Shown here in pieces: positions 1 to 10,200 of a DNA stretch of 64,000 nucleotides. Source of the DNA: Candidatus Thermokryptus mobilis (GTDB taxonomy: Bacteria > Bacteroidota > Ignavibacteria > Kryptoniales > Kryptoniaceae); NCBI RefSeq assembly GCF_900070205.1, contig NZ_FAOO01000005.1:84048-148047 (forward strand), written 5' to 3'. Below the pieces are notes generated by a model, which was not told the DNA's origin, did no database searches, and was given only the letters and a program-made list of their open reading frames with translations. Made by a program: the position numbers and the translations under genes. The first letter of the stretch is position 1; every line of letters starts with the position of its first letter.

Positions 1-798
1 GCTGTTTGCGCTGAAATTCAGATTTATCATAAAATGGCTTGAAATTGGGTAAACAAGGTTAATTTGACCGGAAAATAGTTTTTCATCGCGACCCTCAATG
101 TTATAATTTACGCCATATGTTGCCCTAAGCGTTGGATCAGCGAAAAAATAAAAATCCCTCTTCAACCTTTTTATGAAAAATTCAACTTTGCTTTCAACAT
201 CTGATGTAAATTTTCTCCAGAGCGTCAAATTTAAATCCGTGGTGATATTTTTTCTTGGCTTGATGAAGTCCTCCGAATACGTCAAGCTTGTTATCAAGTT
301 GTAGTTTGAAATTTCAAAATTACTCGTATCAACGGAGAGTTTGTAACCCCAGCCGTCGTCTTTTTGCCCCATCTGATAGTCAATTTTATATCCAGCAACC
401 GTTGTGATTGAAAAATTTTTAAAAAAGTCAAACTTCCCGCCTGTCATCAATTCACTTGAAGATGCCCTGTTTAAACCACCCAATTTATCATCTGCAAATG
501 AAATTGAATTCAAAACAACAGCTGAATTAAACCACGATGAAAAACGCCTGAAGAAAATAAATCTAAACTCGTTGTCATCCCTTATGAACTTTCTGTCCGT
601 TTTTATAACCATTTCGGAAAACCTTTCGTAGAGAAAAATTTTGCCAACATTTCTTTCAAAGCGATAGGTTAAAAAACCGTCCCAGTAGAAGTTAAACAAC
701 TCACGCCTTACGCCAAATTGTAGGAAATTTTGAGCGTTCAAAATTTGAAAGGAAAGAAAAGCAAATAGTAAAAATTTTTTAAGCCAATACCGACTCAA
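1..798 (-). CDS. Outer-membrane beta-barrel-like protein, 5' part only (runs off the left edge)
   Basis: The minus-strand frame from a TTG at 798 is open without a stop to base 1 (about 266 residues visible). The N-terminus reads as a signal peptide: basic MSRYWLKK, a hydrophobic stretch FLLFAFLSF, then a cleavage-like LNAQ. The mature part alternates aromatic and polar residues (for example FNFYWDGFLTYRFER), typical of outer-membrane barrel strands. The TTG is the first possible start after an in-frame TAA at 799-801, and the gene overlaps the end of the LD-carboxypeptidase gene by 20 bp. No Shine-Dalgarno is obvious. I do not recognise the family; the barrel assignment rests on strand pattern and signal peptide. 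Confidence 0.7.
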   Translation of the reverse strand, partial: MSRYWLKKFLLFAFLSFQILNAQNFLQFGVRRELFNFYWDGFLTYRFERNVGKIFLYERFSEMVIKTDRKFIRDDNEFRFIFFRRFSSWFNSAVVLNSISFADDKLGGLNRASSSELMTGGKFDFFKNFSITTVAGYKIDYQMGQKDDGWGYKLSVDTSNFEISNYNLITSLTYSEDFIKPRKNITTDLNLTLWRKFTSDVESKVEFFIKRLKRDFYFFADPTLRATYGVNYNIEGRDEKLFSGQINLVYPISSHFMINLNFSANS

Positions 799-1717
799 TT
801 ATTGTTATCTTTTGTCTTTTTGCGTCAACTCCTATCCTCGCTCCAAGTGGAAGAGTTAATTTCTGGGGGATATGCCCATAGCTCAAATTTGAAATGACGG
901 GGACTTTTAAATTGCCGAGATAATCATTGAAAATTTGTTCAAGCGTTAAGCTTTTCTCTGGCTCCTTCGGGACACAGTCGGTAAACTGTCCAAGAATACA
1001 AGCACTTATTTTGCAAAGCACACCGGAATTTTTAAGCTGCGAAAGATAGCGGTCAATCCTGTAGGGTTCTTCGCCGATGTCCTCAATGACAAGAACTGAG
1101 CCATTAAAACTTGGTTGATACTTAGTTCCTATAATTGAAGCAATTAAGGATAAATTTCCGCCAAGCAAAGTTCCAGTTGCTTTTCCCGGTTTGAGTGAAT
1201 TTAATTCAACACCATTTGGATTTTTTATCTCAATTTTTTTCTCCCTTGATGTCAAAATCCTCCAGAAAAATTCTTCTGCGAAGCCATCAAAGTTTGAGTA
1301 AATGTCAACCGCAAGCATAGGACCTGAAAATGTAACAAGTCCAGTTCTTTTAAAAATTGCAAGTTGAAGAGCTGTTATGTCGCTATATCCCACAAAAATT
1401 TTAGGATTCCTTTTTATCAAACTGTAATTCACTTTATCAAGCAAGCGGGGAGTTCCGTAACCCCCGCGCACACAGATAATTGCTCTGACCTTTTCATCAG
1501 CAAACATTTCATTTAAATCGTCGGCTCTATCATCATCCGTAGAGGAAAGATACCCGTATCTTTTAAAGATATGTTTCCCTAACTTAACGTGATAACCAAG
1601 TGACTCAAGATATCTAACTCCCTGTTCAATCCGTGTGAAATCATCGGGTGAACTTGCTGGGGAAATTATCCCTATAACATCGCCCTTTTTTAAAGCTGGT
1701 GGTTTAAGGATTTTCAT
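779..1717 (-). CDS. ldcA: LD-carboxypeptidase (peptidase S66 family)
   Basis: Family S66 enzymes remove the terminal D-Ala from murein tetrapeptides (LdcA) or cleave related amide bonds such as microcin C (MccF). The 312-residue length is normal. Visible hallmarks are the N-terminal GDVIGIISPASSP strand, the nucleophile Ser112 in VGYSDIT, Glu212 in VIEDIGEEPYRIDR and His282 in SYGHIPQKLTLPLG, giving the Ser-Glu-His triad. No signal peptide, so it acts in the cytoplasm as expected for murein recycling. It overlaps the upstream rlpA-like gene by 4 bp (ATGA), so the two are probably translationally coupled in a wall-metabolism operon. LdcA is more likely than MccF from that context, but the sequence alone does not separate them. 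Confidence 0.85.
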   Translation of the reverse strand: MKILKPPALKKGDVIGIISPASSPDDFTRIEQGVRYLESLGYHVKLGKHIFKRYGYLSSTDDDRADDLNEMFADEKVRAIICVRGGYGTPRLLDKVNYSLIKRNPKIFVGYSDITALQLAIFKRTGLVTFSGPMLAVDIYSNFDGFAEEFFWRILTSREKKIEIKNPNGVELNSLKPGKATGTLLGGNLSLIASIIGTKYQPSFNGSVLVIEDIGEEPYRIDRYLSQLKNSGVLCKISACILGQFTDCVPKEPEKSLTLEQIFNDYLGNLKVPVISNLSYGHIPQKLTLPLGARIGVDAKRQKITIIESVLA

Positions 1718-2130
1718 TTAACAATTTCATTTTCTTGAGATTCTATGACTTCAATTTTAACGAGCGCCGTTCCATCATTTAAAAAGCCAAGTTGTCTAGC
1801 TGCTTCATACGATACATCAATTATTCTGTTCTTCTTGAAAGGCCCACGGTCGTTTATCCTGACGACGACGCTTTTATTGTTAGCAAGGTTTGTCACCCTT
1901 ACCAATGTTCCAAGTGGTAAAGTCGGATGTGCAGCCGTTAAATCATTCATATTGTAAATTTCACCGCTTGATGTTCGCCTTCCGTGAAATTCCGCTCCAT
2001 AATAAGACGCAACGCCTATCTGGACTTTTTCAGAATTTTTAAAAGTGTCCTGAGATGAAAAGTGAATTGCGCTTGCGCATGAATCAAATAAAAATGTCAA
2101 AACAAGCAGGAAAATTTTAAAGGACTTCAT
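1714..2130 (-). CDS. RlpA-like septal/wall protein with double-psi beta-barrel
   Basis: 138 residues: an export signal (KIFLLVLTFLF) followed by an RlpA-type double-psi barrel, with GVASYYGAEFHGRRTSSGE, HPTLPLGTLVRVTN and VVRINDRGPF. The E and D of these motifs match the family's lytic transglycosylase signature. RlpA proteins cleave denuded peptidoglycan glycans at septa. No SPOR domain is present, so it is the short form. A Cys at residue 18 (FDSC) could be lipidated, but the lipobox is poor because Asp replaces the usual small residue. It overlaps the upstream manC stop and downstream ldcA start by 4 bp each. Confidence 0.8.
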   Translation of the reverse strand: MKSFKIFLLVLTFLFDSCASAIHFSSQDTFKNSEKVQIGVASYYGAEFHGRRTSSGEIYNMNDLTAAHPTLPLGTLVRVTNLANNKSVVVRINDRGPFKKNRIIDVSYEAARQLGFLNDGTALVKIEVIESQENEIVK

Positions 2131-3215
2131 AGATACTTCTCCATATTTTTTCGCTTAAGATAGCTAACGATGTTTTTTACATCCTGAGCTCTATCTCGCT
2201 TGCAAATTAAAATCGCATCATCAGTGCTAACGACGATCAAATCCTCAACCCCGATCATCGCTATCAACGATTTATTTGCCTCAACAAGGCAATTTTTTAC
2301 ATCCATAAGTATAACCGATTCATTACTTGAACTGACATAGTTTCCGTTCTCATCTTTCGGGGCGAGGTTATAGACTTCCTCCCAGCTTCCAACATCGCTC
2401 CAACCGAAATCGGCTTTTATAACATACGCCTTGTCCGTTTTTTCCATAACCCCATAATCAATTGAAATTGCCCTCATCCTTCCATAAGCACTTTCAAGAA
2501 CCGCTTTAAATTCATCGGTGCCAATTGCGGAGTCAATTTTCATCAACTCGTCATAAATGTCAGGCAAATGTCGCGCTATCTCATCAAGTATCACATCGGT
2601 CCTCCAAATGAACATACCGCTATTCCAGAGGAAGTCACCGCTTTCAAGGAAACGCTTTGCTGTCTCAAGGTTTGGCTTCTCAGCAAATGTTTTGACCTTA
2701 AAAACTCCCTTTTGCGAGAGATCGTCGTTGTAACCCTCAATGAACTGTATATACCCATAACCAGTTGATGGATAAGTCGGCTGTATCCCGATCGTTATGA
2801 GACCCTTGGTCTGATATGCGGTCTCAATTCCAATTTTTAAAATTTCAATAAACCTTTCCCCATCTTTTATTAAGTGATCCGATGGTAAAACAACCATAAC
2901 CGCATCGGGCTGAATCCTTTTTATAAACAAGCTCGCAAGCCCAATGCACGGAGCTGTGTTTTTGGACAGTGGCTCAAGGATTACATTTCGAATCGGAAAT
3001 TTCGGAAGGACTTGAACGAGTTCAGCAGTTTGATTTCTGTTTGAAACAATGAAAATATCCTCTTCTGGGATCAAAGGGTTTATCCTTTCAATTGTTTGCT
3101 CAATTAAAGATTTTGAGGAAAGTATGTTGAGAAATTGTTTGGGTTTTTTTGAACGACTTTTAGGCCAAAATCTTGACCCAACCCCGCCCGCCATGATGAC
3201 AGCAAATGTCTTCAT
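2127..3215 (-). CDS. manC: Mannose-1-phosphate guanylyltransferase
   Basis: Makes GDP-mannose from GTP and mannose-1-phosphate for glycan synthesis. The nucleotidyltransferase signature AGGVGSRFWPKSR lies at the N-terminus, followed by the substrate loop LPSDHLI, FAEKPN, and GDFLWNSGMFIWR. The protein is about 362 residues and lacks the phosphomannose isomerase half of the bifunctional ManC/AlgA type. A longer reading with 23 more residues is open, but the ATG at 3215 begins the family motif (MKTFAVIMAGG), has AAGGA upstream, and leaves a 20 bp gap after alr instead of an overlap. No isomerase or mannosyltransferase gene is adjacent. Confidence 0.9.
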   Translation of the reverse strand: MKTFAVIMAGGVGSRFWPKSRSKKPKQFLNILSSKSLIEQTIERINPLIPEEDIFIVSNRNQTAELVQVLPKFPIRNVILEPLSKNTAPCIGLASLFIKRIQPDAVMVVLPSDHLIKDGERFIEILKIGIETAYQTKGLITIGIQPTYPSTGYGYIQFIEGYNDDLSQKGVFKVKTFAEKPNLETAKRFLESGDFLWNSGMFIWRTDVILDEIARHLPDIYDELMKIDSAIGTDEFKAVLESAYGRMRAISIDYGVMEKTDKAYVIKADFGWSDVGSWEEVYNLAPKDENGNYVSSSNESVILMDVKNCLVEANKSLIAMIGVEDLIVVSTDDAILICKRDRAQDVKNIVSYLKRKNMEKYL

Positions 3216-3235
3216 AAGAATTTCCTTTTTGTTTT

Positions 3236-4345
3236 TTAATCCCTTAAATAAACCCTTGGAACTCTCGCCGAGACATTGCAACAAACTTCATAAGGGATCG
3301 TCCCTATCAATTTTGCAACATCCCAAGCGGTGATTTCACAATCTCCAAATAAAATCACATCATCGCCGACTTTTACTTCATCTTCTAAACCAACATCAAC
3401 CATTATCTGATCCATCGTCACAGTCCCGACAACTGGGAAAATTTTCCCATTGATAAGCACCTTACCACAATTTGTAAGCAAGCGGTTGTAACCATCGGCA
3501 TAACCAATGGGTATAGTGGCGATCCTTGTCTTCTTTTGAGTTATAAATCTTCGCCCGTAACTTATGCTCGTCCCTGGTTCAACTACTTTCAAAAAAGCAA
3601 CCCTTGATTTCAAAGTCATCACAGGGCGAAGCTCAACCTTATTTAAAACATCAAGTGACGGATGATAACCATAAAGCATTATGCCAGGTCTAACCATATC
3701 AAGATATGTCTGCGGAAGGTCAAGTATCGCTCCAGAATTTGCACAATGTTTAATTGGTATTTTGATACCGCTTGATTCAAGCGCTTGAATAAGTTCAATA
3801 AACCTCTTGAATTGAAGATTTGCATATGTTTTGTCTTTTTCATCAGATGTAGCAAAGTGCGTGTAAATTCCCTCAATTATAAGATTTCCGTATCTCTGGT
3901 TTAACTTTCTCACAAATTCAAACGCATCTTTAAAATTGATGCCAACCCTTCCCATTCCTGTATCAACTTTGATATGACATTTTATCTTTCGCCCCAATTT
4001 TCCAGCGAATGAATTGAACTTTTCAGCGATGTCAATTGTGAAGATCGTCGGCGTTAAATCATACTTAAAGAACAACTCAATTTGATGTTCAAAAGGTGCT
4101 GTGAAGACAAGGATTGGTGTTTCAATTTCATTTTTGCGAAGCTCAACCCCCTCCTCTGGGATAGCAACGGCAAGATATTCCGCCCCGAGTGAAATAGCTA
4201 GTTTTGAAATTTCAACGGCTCCGTGTCCGTATGCATTCGCCTTTACAACAGCCATAATTTTGGTCTTATCCCCAACGAGCTTTTTAACCTGGTTAAAATT
4301 AAACTCAAAAGCAGAAAGATTAATCTGTGCAACAGTGGGTCTCAT
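3236..4345 (-). CDS. alr: Alanine racemase
   Basis: PLP enzyme interconverting L- and D-alanine for peptidoglycan. The PLP lysine is in VVKANAYGHGA near residue 35, the second catalytic Tyr is in SISYGRR near residue 263, and GYADGYNR and MDQIMVDVG are present; about 369 residues is the standard length. Two starts are possible, GTG at 4348 and ATG at 4345; I chose the ATG. Either way the 5' end lies inside the upstream deoxyribosyltransferase-like gene by about 26-29 bp, implying coupled translation. With ldcA and the rlpA-like gene downstream, this stretch is enriched for wall metabolism. Confidence 0.93.
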   Translation of the reverse strand: MRPTVAQINLSAFEFNFNQVKKLVGDKTKIMAVVKANAYGHGAVEISKLAISLGAEYLAVAIPEEGVELRKNEIETPILVFTAPFEHQIELFFKYDLTPTIFTIDIAEKFNSFAGKLGRKIKCHIKVDTGMGRVGINFKDAFEFVRKLNQRYGNLIIEGIYTHFATSDEKDKTYANLQFKRFIELIQALESSGIKIPIKHCANSGAILDLPQTYLDMVRPGIMLYGYHPSLDVLNKVELRPVMTLKSRVAFLKVVEPGTSISYGRRFITQKKTRIATIPIGYADGYNRLLTNCGKVLINGKIFPVVGTVTMDQIMVDVGLEDEVKVGDDVILFGDCEITAWDVAKLIGTIPYEVCCNVSARVPRVYLRD

Positions 4346-4841
4346 CACTTGATTTAAATTTTCTTGTGAGAAAAATTTTCAAGTCGTCAAAATTATAAAA
4401 AATCTCGTCAACACATCCAATTATCCAGGACGGAATTTCTTCAAAATCAAAATTTGAAACAAGGTAAATCGGCTTGTTAAGAAACTTCGCAATTGTTATC
4501 TCACCCTGCGTCCCCGCTCCTTCCCTTGCACTTTCATCCCAGTAACAAATGACATAGTCACATTCAGCTATTGCCTTTAAATCCCTTTCAACGATATTTT
4601 TGATTATCCCTTTAAAAATTTCCGGAGTACCTTTTTTAGCCCCCCTCAAATTGATATTCGGATGATGTTCAGAAAGAAATTTTTCAGTTTCAATGACTGG
4701 ATTAAAAACATCGTGTTTCAAATTTTCCCGAAGCCAGCTTTCAATTTCCCAGCGCCACCTTAAACCACCATCTTTTGAATGTTCCATCCCTCCGGAAAGA
4801 TAAACTTTCAACTTTCTAACCAGAATTTGTTGAGAAACCAA
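4320..4841 (-). CDS. Nucleoside 2-deoxyribosyltransferase-like protein
   Basis: 173 residues or fewer. The motif VYLSGGMEHSKDGG at the N-terminus, a Rossmann-like core with DLKAIAECDYVICYWDESAREGAGTQGEI, and the C-terminal strand IPSWIIGCVDEIF match the nucleoside 2-deoxyribosyltransferase superfamily, which exchanges or hydrolyses N-glycosidic bonds of deoxynucleosides. The E in GTQGEI would be the expected nucleophile region. The longest frame begins with TTG at 4841 and has no clear Shine-Dalgarno; a start at TTG 4811 (LKVYLSGG) is equally plausible. The substrate cannot be read from the sequence. It sits between topA and alr and overlaps alr. Confidence 0.6.
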   Translation of the reverse strand: MVSQQILVRKLKVYLSGGMEHSKDGGLRWRWEIESWLRENLKHDVFNPVIETEKFLSEHHPNINLRGAKKGTPEIFKGIIKNIVERDLKAIAECDYVICYWDESAREGAGTQGEITIAKFLNKPIYLVSNFDFEEIPSWIIGCVDEIFYNFDDLKIFLTRKFKSSDETHCCTD

Positions 4842-4871
4842 GGTAAAATATACGCTTATGAACCCTTTTAA

Positions 4872-7124
4872 TCAAGCCTTTACATCGTCGGGAAGCGCTT
4901 CAATCTTCGCACTACACCTTGGACATTTATAACCGCTGGATGTTTTTCTATTTGGCTTTACTATAAGCGGATAACCACACTCTGGACAAGGTTTTTCAAT
5001 TGGCTTATCCCAAAGGATGAAATTACATTTTGGATAATTTGAACAGCCATAAAATGTCCTTTTTCGTTTCGTCTTCCTTTCAACGAGCTCCCCTTCTAAA
5101 CATTCAGGACACTTTATACCAGTCGTGATTGACTCCGTATATTTACAGCTTGGATAATTTTCACAGCCGTAGAATTTCCCGAATCTCCCCCTCCTTAATA
5201 TCAACCTTCCTCCACATTCGGGACATATTCTAACTTTTTCAAGTTCTCCATCCGCTGGGAATGCCATCGTATACGAGCACTCCTCATTTGAACAAACAAG
5301 ATATTTACCATATTTATCTACTTTAACAACCATCCTTGAACCACATTTCTCACAAATTATATTTGTCTCTTCCTGGATCAGCTCCCTTATTTCATCTTTT
5401 CGTTCTTGAAGATTTTGCAAATGTTCCTCAAAAGGTCTGAAAAATGAATCAACGACTTTAACATATGTTTTTTTACCAGACGCTATCTCGTCAAGGTCTT
5501 CTTCCATCCGAGCGGTGAATTTATAGTCAAATATATCCGGGAAATTCGCAACTAAAATTTTATTCACAGCAAAACCAAGGTCCGTTGGAACAAGCCTTCT
5601 TTCTTGAAGTTCAACATATCCACGCTCAAGAATTGTACTTATGATTGTGGCGTATGTGCTAGGTCTACCGATTCCCCTTGATTCAAGCTCCTTGACAAGC
5701 GTTGCCTCTGTATATCTTGAGGGTGGTTTCGTGAAATGTTGCTCAGGAACTAAATTAGTCAATTTCAAAATCTCACCGACTTTTATGTTAATCGGGATTT
5801 TATACTCCCTCTCATTGCTTTCTTTTTCATCAACGCTCGCTTCTTGATAAATTTGCATGAACCCATTGAACTTAACAACTGAGCCAGTAGCCCTGAAAAG
5901 ATAATTGTCAGCAACTATGTCAACAACAGTTTGATCAAGAACAGCCGATGTCATCTGACAAGCAACGAAACGATTCCATATCAACTCATAAAGCGCAAAT
6001 AAATCATCGCTAAGATATTTCTTCACAGCCCTTGGTTCATATTTCATAGATGTCGGTCTAATTGCTTCGTGAGCGTCTTGACTAACCTTTGATTTTTTAT
6101 AAACTCGTGGCACTTGCGGGAGATATTCCTTTCCATAGTTGTTGAAGATAAATTCCCTAACTGCATTTACCGCCTCATCACTTATCCTTGTTGAGTCAGT
6201 TCTCATATAAGTGATCAAACCAACTCTACCCTCTTCCCCGATATCAACGCCTTCGTAAAGTTGCTGTGCAAGAAGCATCGTTTTTTTAGCTGAGAATTTC
6301 AACTTGTTATTCGCTTCTTGTTGAAGAGTGCTGGTTATAAACGGAGGAGCGGGATTTTTAAGGACTTCCTTCTTTTGAATATTTGAAATCGTAAATGTCT
6401 TTTGTTTCAACTCCTTAAGGATTTTTTCCGCAGTTTCTTTATCCGGGATTTTCGGCTCTTTACCGTCAATTTTAAAAAGTTTCGCTTTTAAAATTTCTCC
6501 CGACCCTGTCTTAAACTCAGCTTCAATTGTCCAGTATTCCTCAGGCTTAAAATTCCTTATCTCTTCCTCTCTTTCGCAAATGAGGCGAAGAGCAACTGAT
6601 TGAACTCTACCTGCAGATAGTGAAATTTTCTCATTTACAACCTTTTTCAGGAAAGGGCTTATTCTGTAACCGACTATCCTATCAAGAACTCTTCTCGCCT
6701 GCTGTGCATCAACAAGATTCATATCAATACTGCGAGGTTTTCTCATCCCCTGCTCAATCCCCGTGCGTGTTATCTCAGTGAAGAGAACACGATAAATGTT
6801 TGGGTTTATCCTCTCTATCTCGGTTTTGATATGCCAAGCGATCGCCTCACCTTCCCTATCTGGGTCAGTTGCTATGTAAACCTTGCTGACTTTACCTGCG
6901 AGACTTTTTAGCTTCTCAATTATCTCTTTCTTTCCACGAATTACAACATAGCGGGGTTTGTAATCATCCTCAAGATCTATCCCAAGCTTTGATTTATCCT
7001 TCGGGTTCTTCGGGAGGTCTTTAACATGCCCAACGGAAGCTTCAACAATAAAATCTGGACCAAGGTATTTGCTTATTGTTTTTGCTTTAGATGGAGATTC
7101 AACTATGAGAAGATTTTTAGCCAT
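4872..7124 (-). CDS. topA: DNA topoisomerase I (type IA)
   Basis: Relaxes negative supercoils. 750 residues: N-terminal TOPRIM domain (LLIVESPSKAKTI, with DPDREGEAIAWH), the active-site Tyr in GLITYMRTDSTRIS, the RPSTYATII region, then four Cys4 zinc ribbons at the C-terminus (CEKCG...C, CPECGGR...C, CPECLEG...C, CPECGYP...CPRC). Four ribbons are within the range seen in the family. The gene follows rpoC on the same strand but is separated from it by a strong intrinsic terminator, so it probably has its own promoter in the roughly 25 bp before the ATG or relies on read-through. Confidence 0.97.
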   Translation of the reverse strand: MAKNLLIVESPSKAKTISKYLGPDFIVEASVGHVKDLPKNPKDKSKLGIDLEDDYKPRYVVIRGKKEIIEKLKSLAGKVSKVYIATDPDREGEAIAWHIKTEIERINPNIYRVLFTEITRTGIEQGMRKPRSIDMNLVDAQQARRVLDRIVGYRISPFLKKVVNEKISLSAGRVQSVALRLICEREEEIRNFKPEEYWTIEAEFKTGSGEILKAKLFKIDGKEPKIPDKETAEKILKELKQKTFTISNIQKKEVLKNPAPPFITSTLQQEANNKLKFSAKKTMLLAQQLYEGVDIGEEGRVGLITYMRTDSTRISDEAVNAVREFIFNNYGKEYLPQVPRVYKKSKVSQDAHEAIRPTSMKYEPRAVKKYLSDDLFALYELIWNRFVACQMTSAVLDQTVVDIVADNYLFRATGSVVKFNGFMQIYQEASVDEKESNEREYKIPINIKVGEILKLTNLVPEQHFTKPPSRYTEATLVKELESRGIGRPSTYATIISTILERGYVELQERRLVPTDLGFAVNKILVANFPDIFDYKFTARMEEDLDEIASGKKTYVKVVDSFFRPFEEHLQNLQERKDEIRELIQEETNIICEKCGSRMVVKVDKYGKYLVCSNEECSYTMAFPADGELEKVRICPECGGRLILRRGRFGKFYGCENYPSCKYTESITTGIKCPECLEGELVERKTKRKRTFYGCSNYPKCNFILWDKPIEKPCPECGYPLIVKPNRKTSSGYKCPRCSAKIEALPDDVKA

Positions 7125-7148
7125 TTTTTAAACTGCCTTTATTTTAAC

Positions 7149-7179
7149 AAAAAAGCGACGGCTAGAAATTTGCCGTCGC
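7149..7179 (-). terminator. Intrinsic terminator downstream of rpoC
   Basis: On the minus strand an 8-bp perfect stem, GCGACGGC / GCCGTCGC (7172-7179 and 7155-7162), closes a 9-nt loop and is followed directly by six T (7154-7149). It lies about 40 bp beyond the rpoC stop and about 25 bp before the topA start, so it should end the rplKAJL-rpoBC transcription unit. Confidence 0.88.
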
Positions 7180-7219
7180 CATTTACATTATCGGCGTAAA
7201 TTTCCCACTTTCATTTTCA

Positions 7220-10200
7220 TCACAATGACGCCGTCTTCTTTTCCCTTTCTTCAACTTCTTCCTTGGTTTCAACCTTTTCAATTTCTTCTTCCTTCGTCCT
7301 CACTATAATTCTGCGGTAATCTTTATCTTTGTTTCTAAATCCAGTTCCTGCCGGGATCAATTGACCGACAACGACATTTTCTTTCAAGCCCCTCAAATAA
7401 TCAACCTTTCCTTCAATAGCAGCGTCAGTCAGAACACGCGTTGTCTCTTGGAAGGACGCTGCAGAAATCCAGCTCTCAGTTGTAAGAGCAGCGCTTGTTA
7501 TACCAAGCAAAACAGGCTCAAATTCAGCTGGTTGAGCAGGACGATATTCCGCCGGCTTCTTCCTCCTCTTTTTCAGCTCAGCATTTTCCCTATCAACTTC
7601 TATCTTCCTCTTCAATTGCCCAACCTTGAATTTTGAATCTCCCTTGCTTGTTATAACTACCATCTCTCTGATCTTCGCATTCTCATCATCAACCACATCT
7701 TTATCTACTATGTCCTTCTCAAGGAACTTCGTGTCACCTGGCTTATTTATCTTAACCTTCCTCATCATCTGCCTAACGATGACTTCAATGTGCTTATCGT
7801 TTATCTCTACACCTTCATTTCTATAAACATCTTGAATCTCATTAACAAGGTATTGCTGAACGGCGTTAAGTCCTTTTATCTTCAGAATTGCGTGCGGATT
7901 AATCGGTCCATCTGTCAATCTATCGCCGGCATACACTCTATCACCATCTTCAACAAGTAAATGTTTCGTTTGAGGTATTTTATATTCTTTCTCAAAACGA
8001 CCATCATCGCTGACGATTTTAACGATGTAGTAATTTCCTTCAGTTTTTACACTTACAACGCCGTCAATTTCAGCAAGTTCAGCTGGGTTGTTCGGTGTTC
8101 TCGCTTCAAACAGATTAACGACCTTCGGCAAACCTCCAGTTATATCTCTTATCTTTGCTTGTTCTCTCGGTATCTTAGCGATTATATCACCGGCATTTAT
8201 ATGTCCACCTTCTTTTAAATCAGGATTAATCAACGCTCTAACTGGGATCGGCTGGAAGTATTCCTCACCTTTTGAATCAACGATTTTAACCCTGGGAACC
8301 TTGCTTTTGTCCTTTGACTCAATTATAACTTTTTGCAAATGACCTGTTGTTTCATCCGTTTCCTCACGATAAGTGACATCTGGGATAAGGTCTATGAATT
8401 CAACTCTACCGCCTTTTTCAGCAATTATAACGGAGTTATACGGGTCGGTCTCATAAAGTTCATCATTCTTTTTGACGGTTTGACCATCTCTGACTTTCAA
8501 GTCGGAACCATAAGGTACAGCATACTTCTTCTCTTGACCATCTTTGCCAGTGATGAGCAGATATCCTTGCCTGGAAATCACACGCAGGACAGTTTGCGCT
8601 CCTTCGTCATCCACTTTTTCATAAGGTATGTACCTTATATTCACAAACTTAACAACGCCGTCATTTTTCGCATAGATTTTTGAAGGTCTGTATCCACCCC
8701 CGGCAACGCTTCCACCGGTGTGGAAAGTTCTAAGTGTAAGCTGAGTTCCAGGCTCACCGATTGATTGAGCAGCGATTATCCCAATCGCTTCACCGACCTC
8801 AACCATTCTTCCTGTTGCAAGGTTTCTACCGTAACACTTCACACATACACCGTATTTTGCTTCGCAAGTCAAGACCGAGCGAACTTCCACCTCTTCAATG
8901 TTAGCTTCTTCAATTTTCTGTGCAATTTCCTCATCAATTTCCTGACCAGCTTGAACAATTATTTCTCCTGTTGTTGGGTTATAAATATCGTGCAGTGAAA
9001 CACGACCTACAATTCTTTCAGCCAATGTGACTCTTATCTCTTCACCACCTTCTTCTTTTAGGGCGCTAAGTGTTATTCCTCTTACAGTTCCGCAGTCCTC
9101 TTCGGTCACAACAACATCTTGCGCAACATCAACAAGTCGCCTTGTGAGATAGCCAGCGTCTGATGTTTTTAAAGCAGTATCCGCAAGACCTTTCCTGGCT
9201 CCGTGCGTTGATAGGAAGTACTCCCAAATTGAAAGACCCTCACGGAAGTTAGATAAAATTGGATACTCAATCATTTCATACGGCTGACCCGTCATCCCCT
9301 TCTGTGGTTTCTGCATCAAACCTCTCATACCACCTAATTGCCTAACCTGATCTTTTGAACCTCTTGCACCGGAATCAAGCATAACAAATAGAGGATTGAA
9401 ACCTTGATTGACCCTTGAAAGCTCATCAAACAAAACCTTTGCAACTTTTTCAGTCGCAGCTGACCACTCATCTATAACTTTGTTATATCTCTCGGAATCT
9501 GAAATCGCCCCCTCAAGATAATCTTGCCAGTGTGCATCAACCCGGCGCTGATATTCCTCTATTATCTTGTCTTTTTCCTTTGGGACAATTACATCTGGAA
9601 CACCAATTGAGATACCCGATTTAGTTGCGTAATAATAACCCATATCCTTCATCTCATCAAGAAACTCAGCTGTTCGGACATTCCCAAATTTCTTGTAAAT
9701 TTTCGCTATCAAATCAGCCAACTTCTTTTTCGTCAAAAGCTCGTTGACAAAGCCGATTTCCTTTGGGACTATCTGATTAAATAAAACTCTCCCGGTCGTC
9801 GTCTCAATAATCTCATATTTACCTGTCTCGTTGTTGAAAATCCTAACCTTTATCTTAGCGTGCAGTCCAAGCTTCCCACTGTTGTGAGCGATTATAACTT
9901 CTTCGGGCGAATAAAAAGTTTTCCCTTCCCCTGGTTCACCGCTTCTTTCTTTTGTCAGATAATACAATCCGAGAACGATGTCCTGCGTTGCAATGGTAAT
10001 TGGCTTTCCATCCGCTGGTTTTAGAAGATTATGACTTGAAAGCATAAGAATCCTCGCCTCAAGCTGCGCTTCATAAGAGAGCGGAACATGAACTGCCATC
10101 TGGTCACCGTCAAAGTCGGCGTTAAATGCAACGCAAACAAGTGGATGCAATTGAATTGCCTTGGCATCTGTAAGGACTGGTTGAAATGCTTGTATGCTAA

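Noticed and set aside
404..631. Plus-strand frame of 75 residues at the left end
   Set aside because: It lies inside the minus-strand barrel gene, has no ribosome site and a composition unlike a real protein.
3216..3284. Longer N-terminus for manC
   Set aside because: It adds 23 residues with no family match and would overlap alr; the ATG at 3215 has a good ribosome site.
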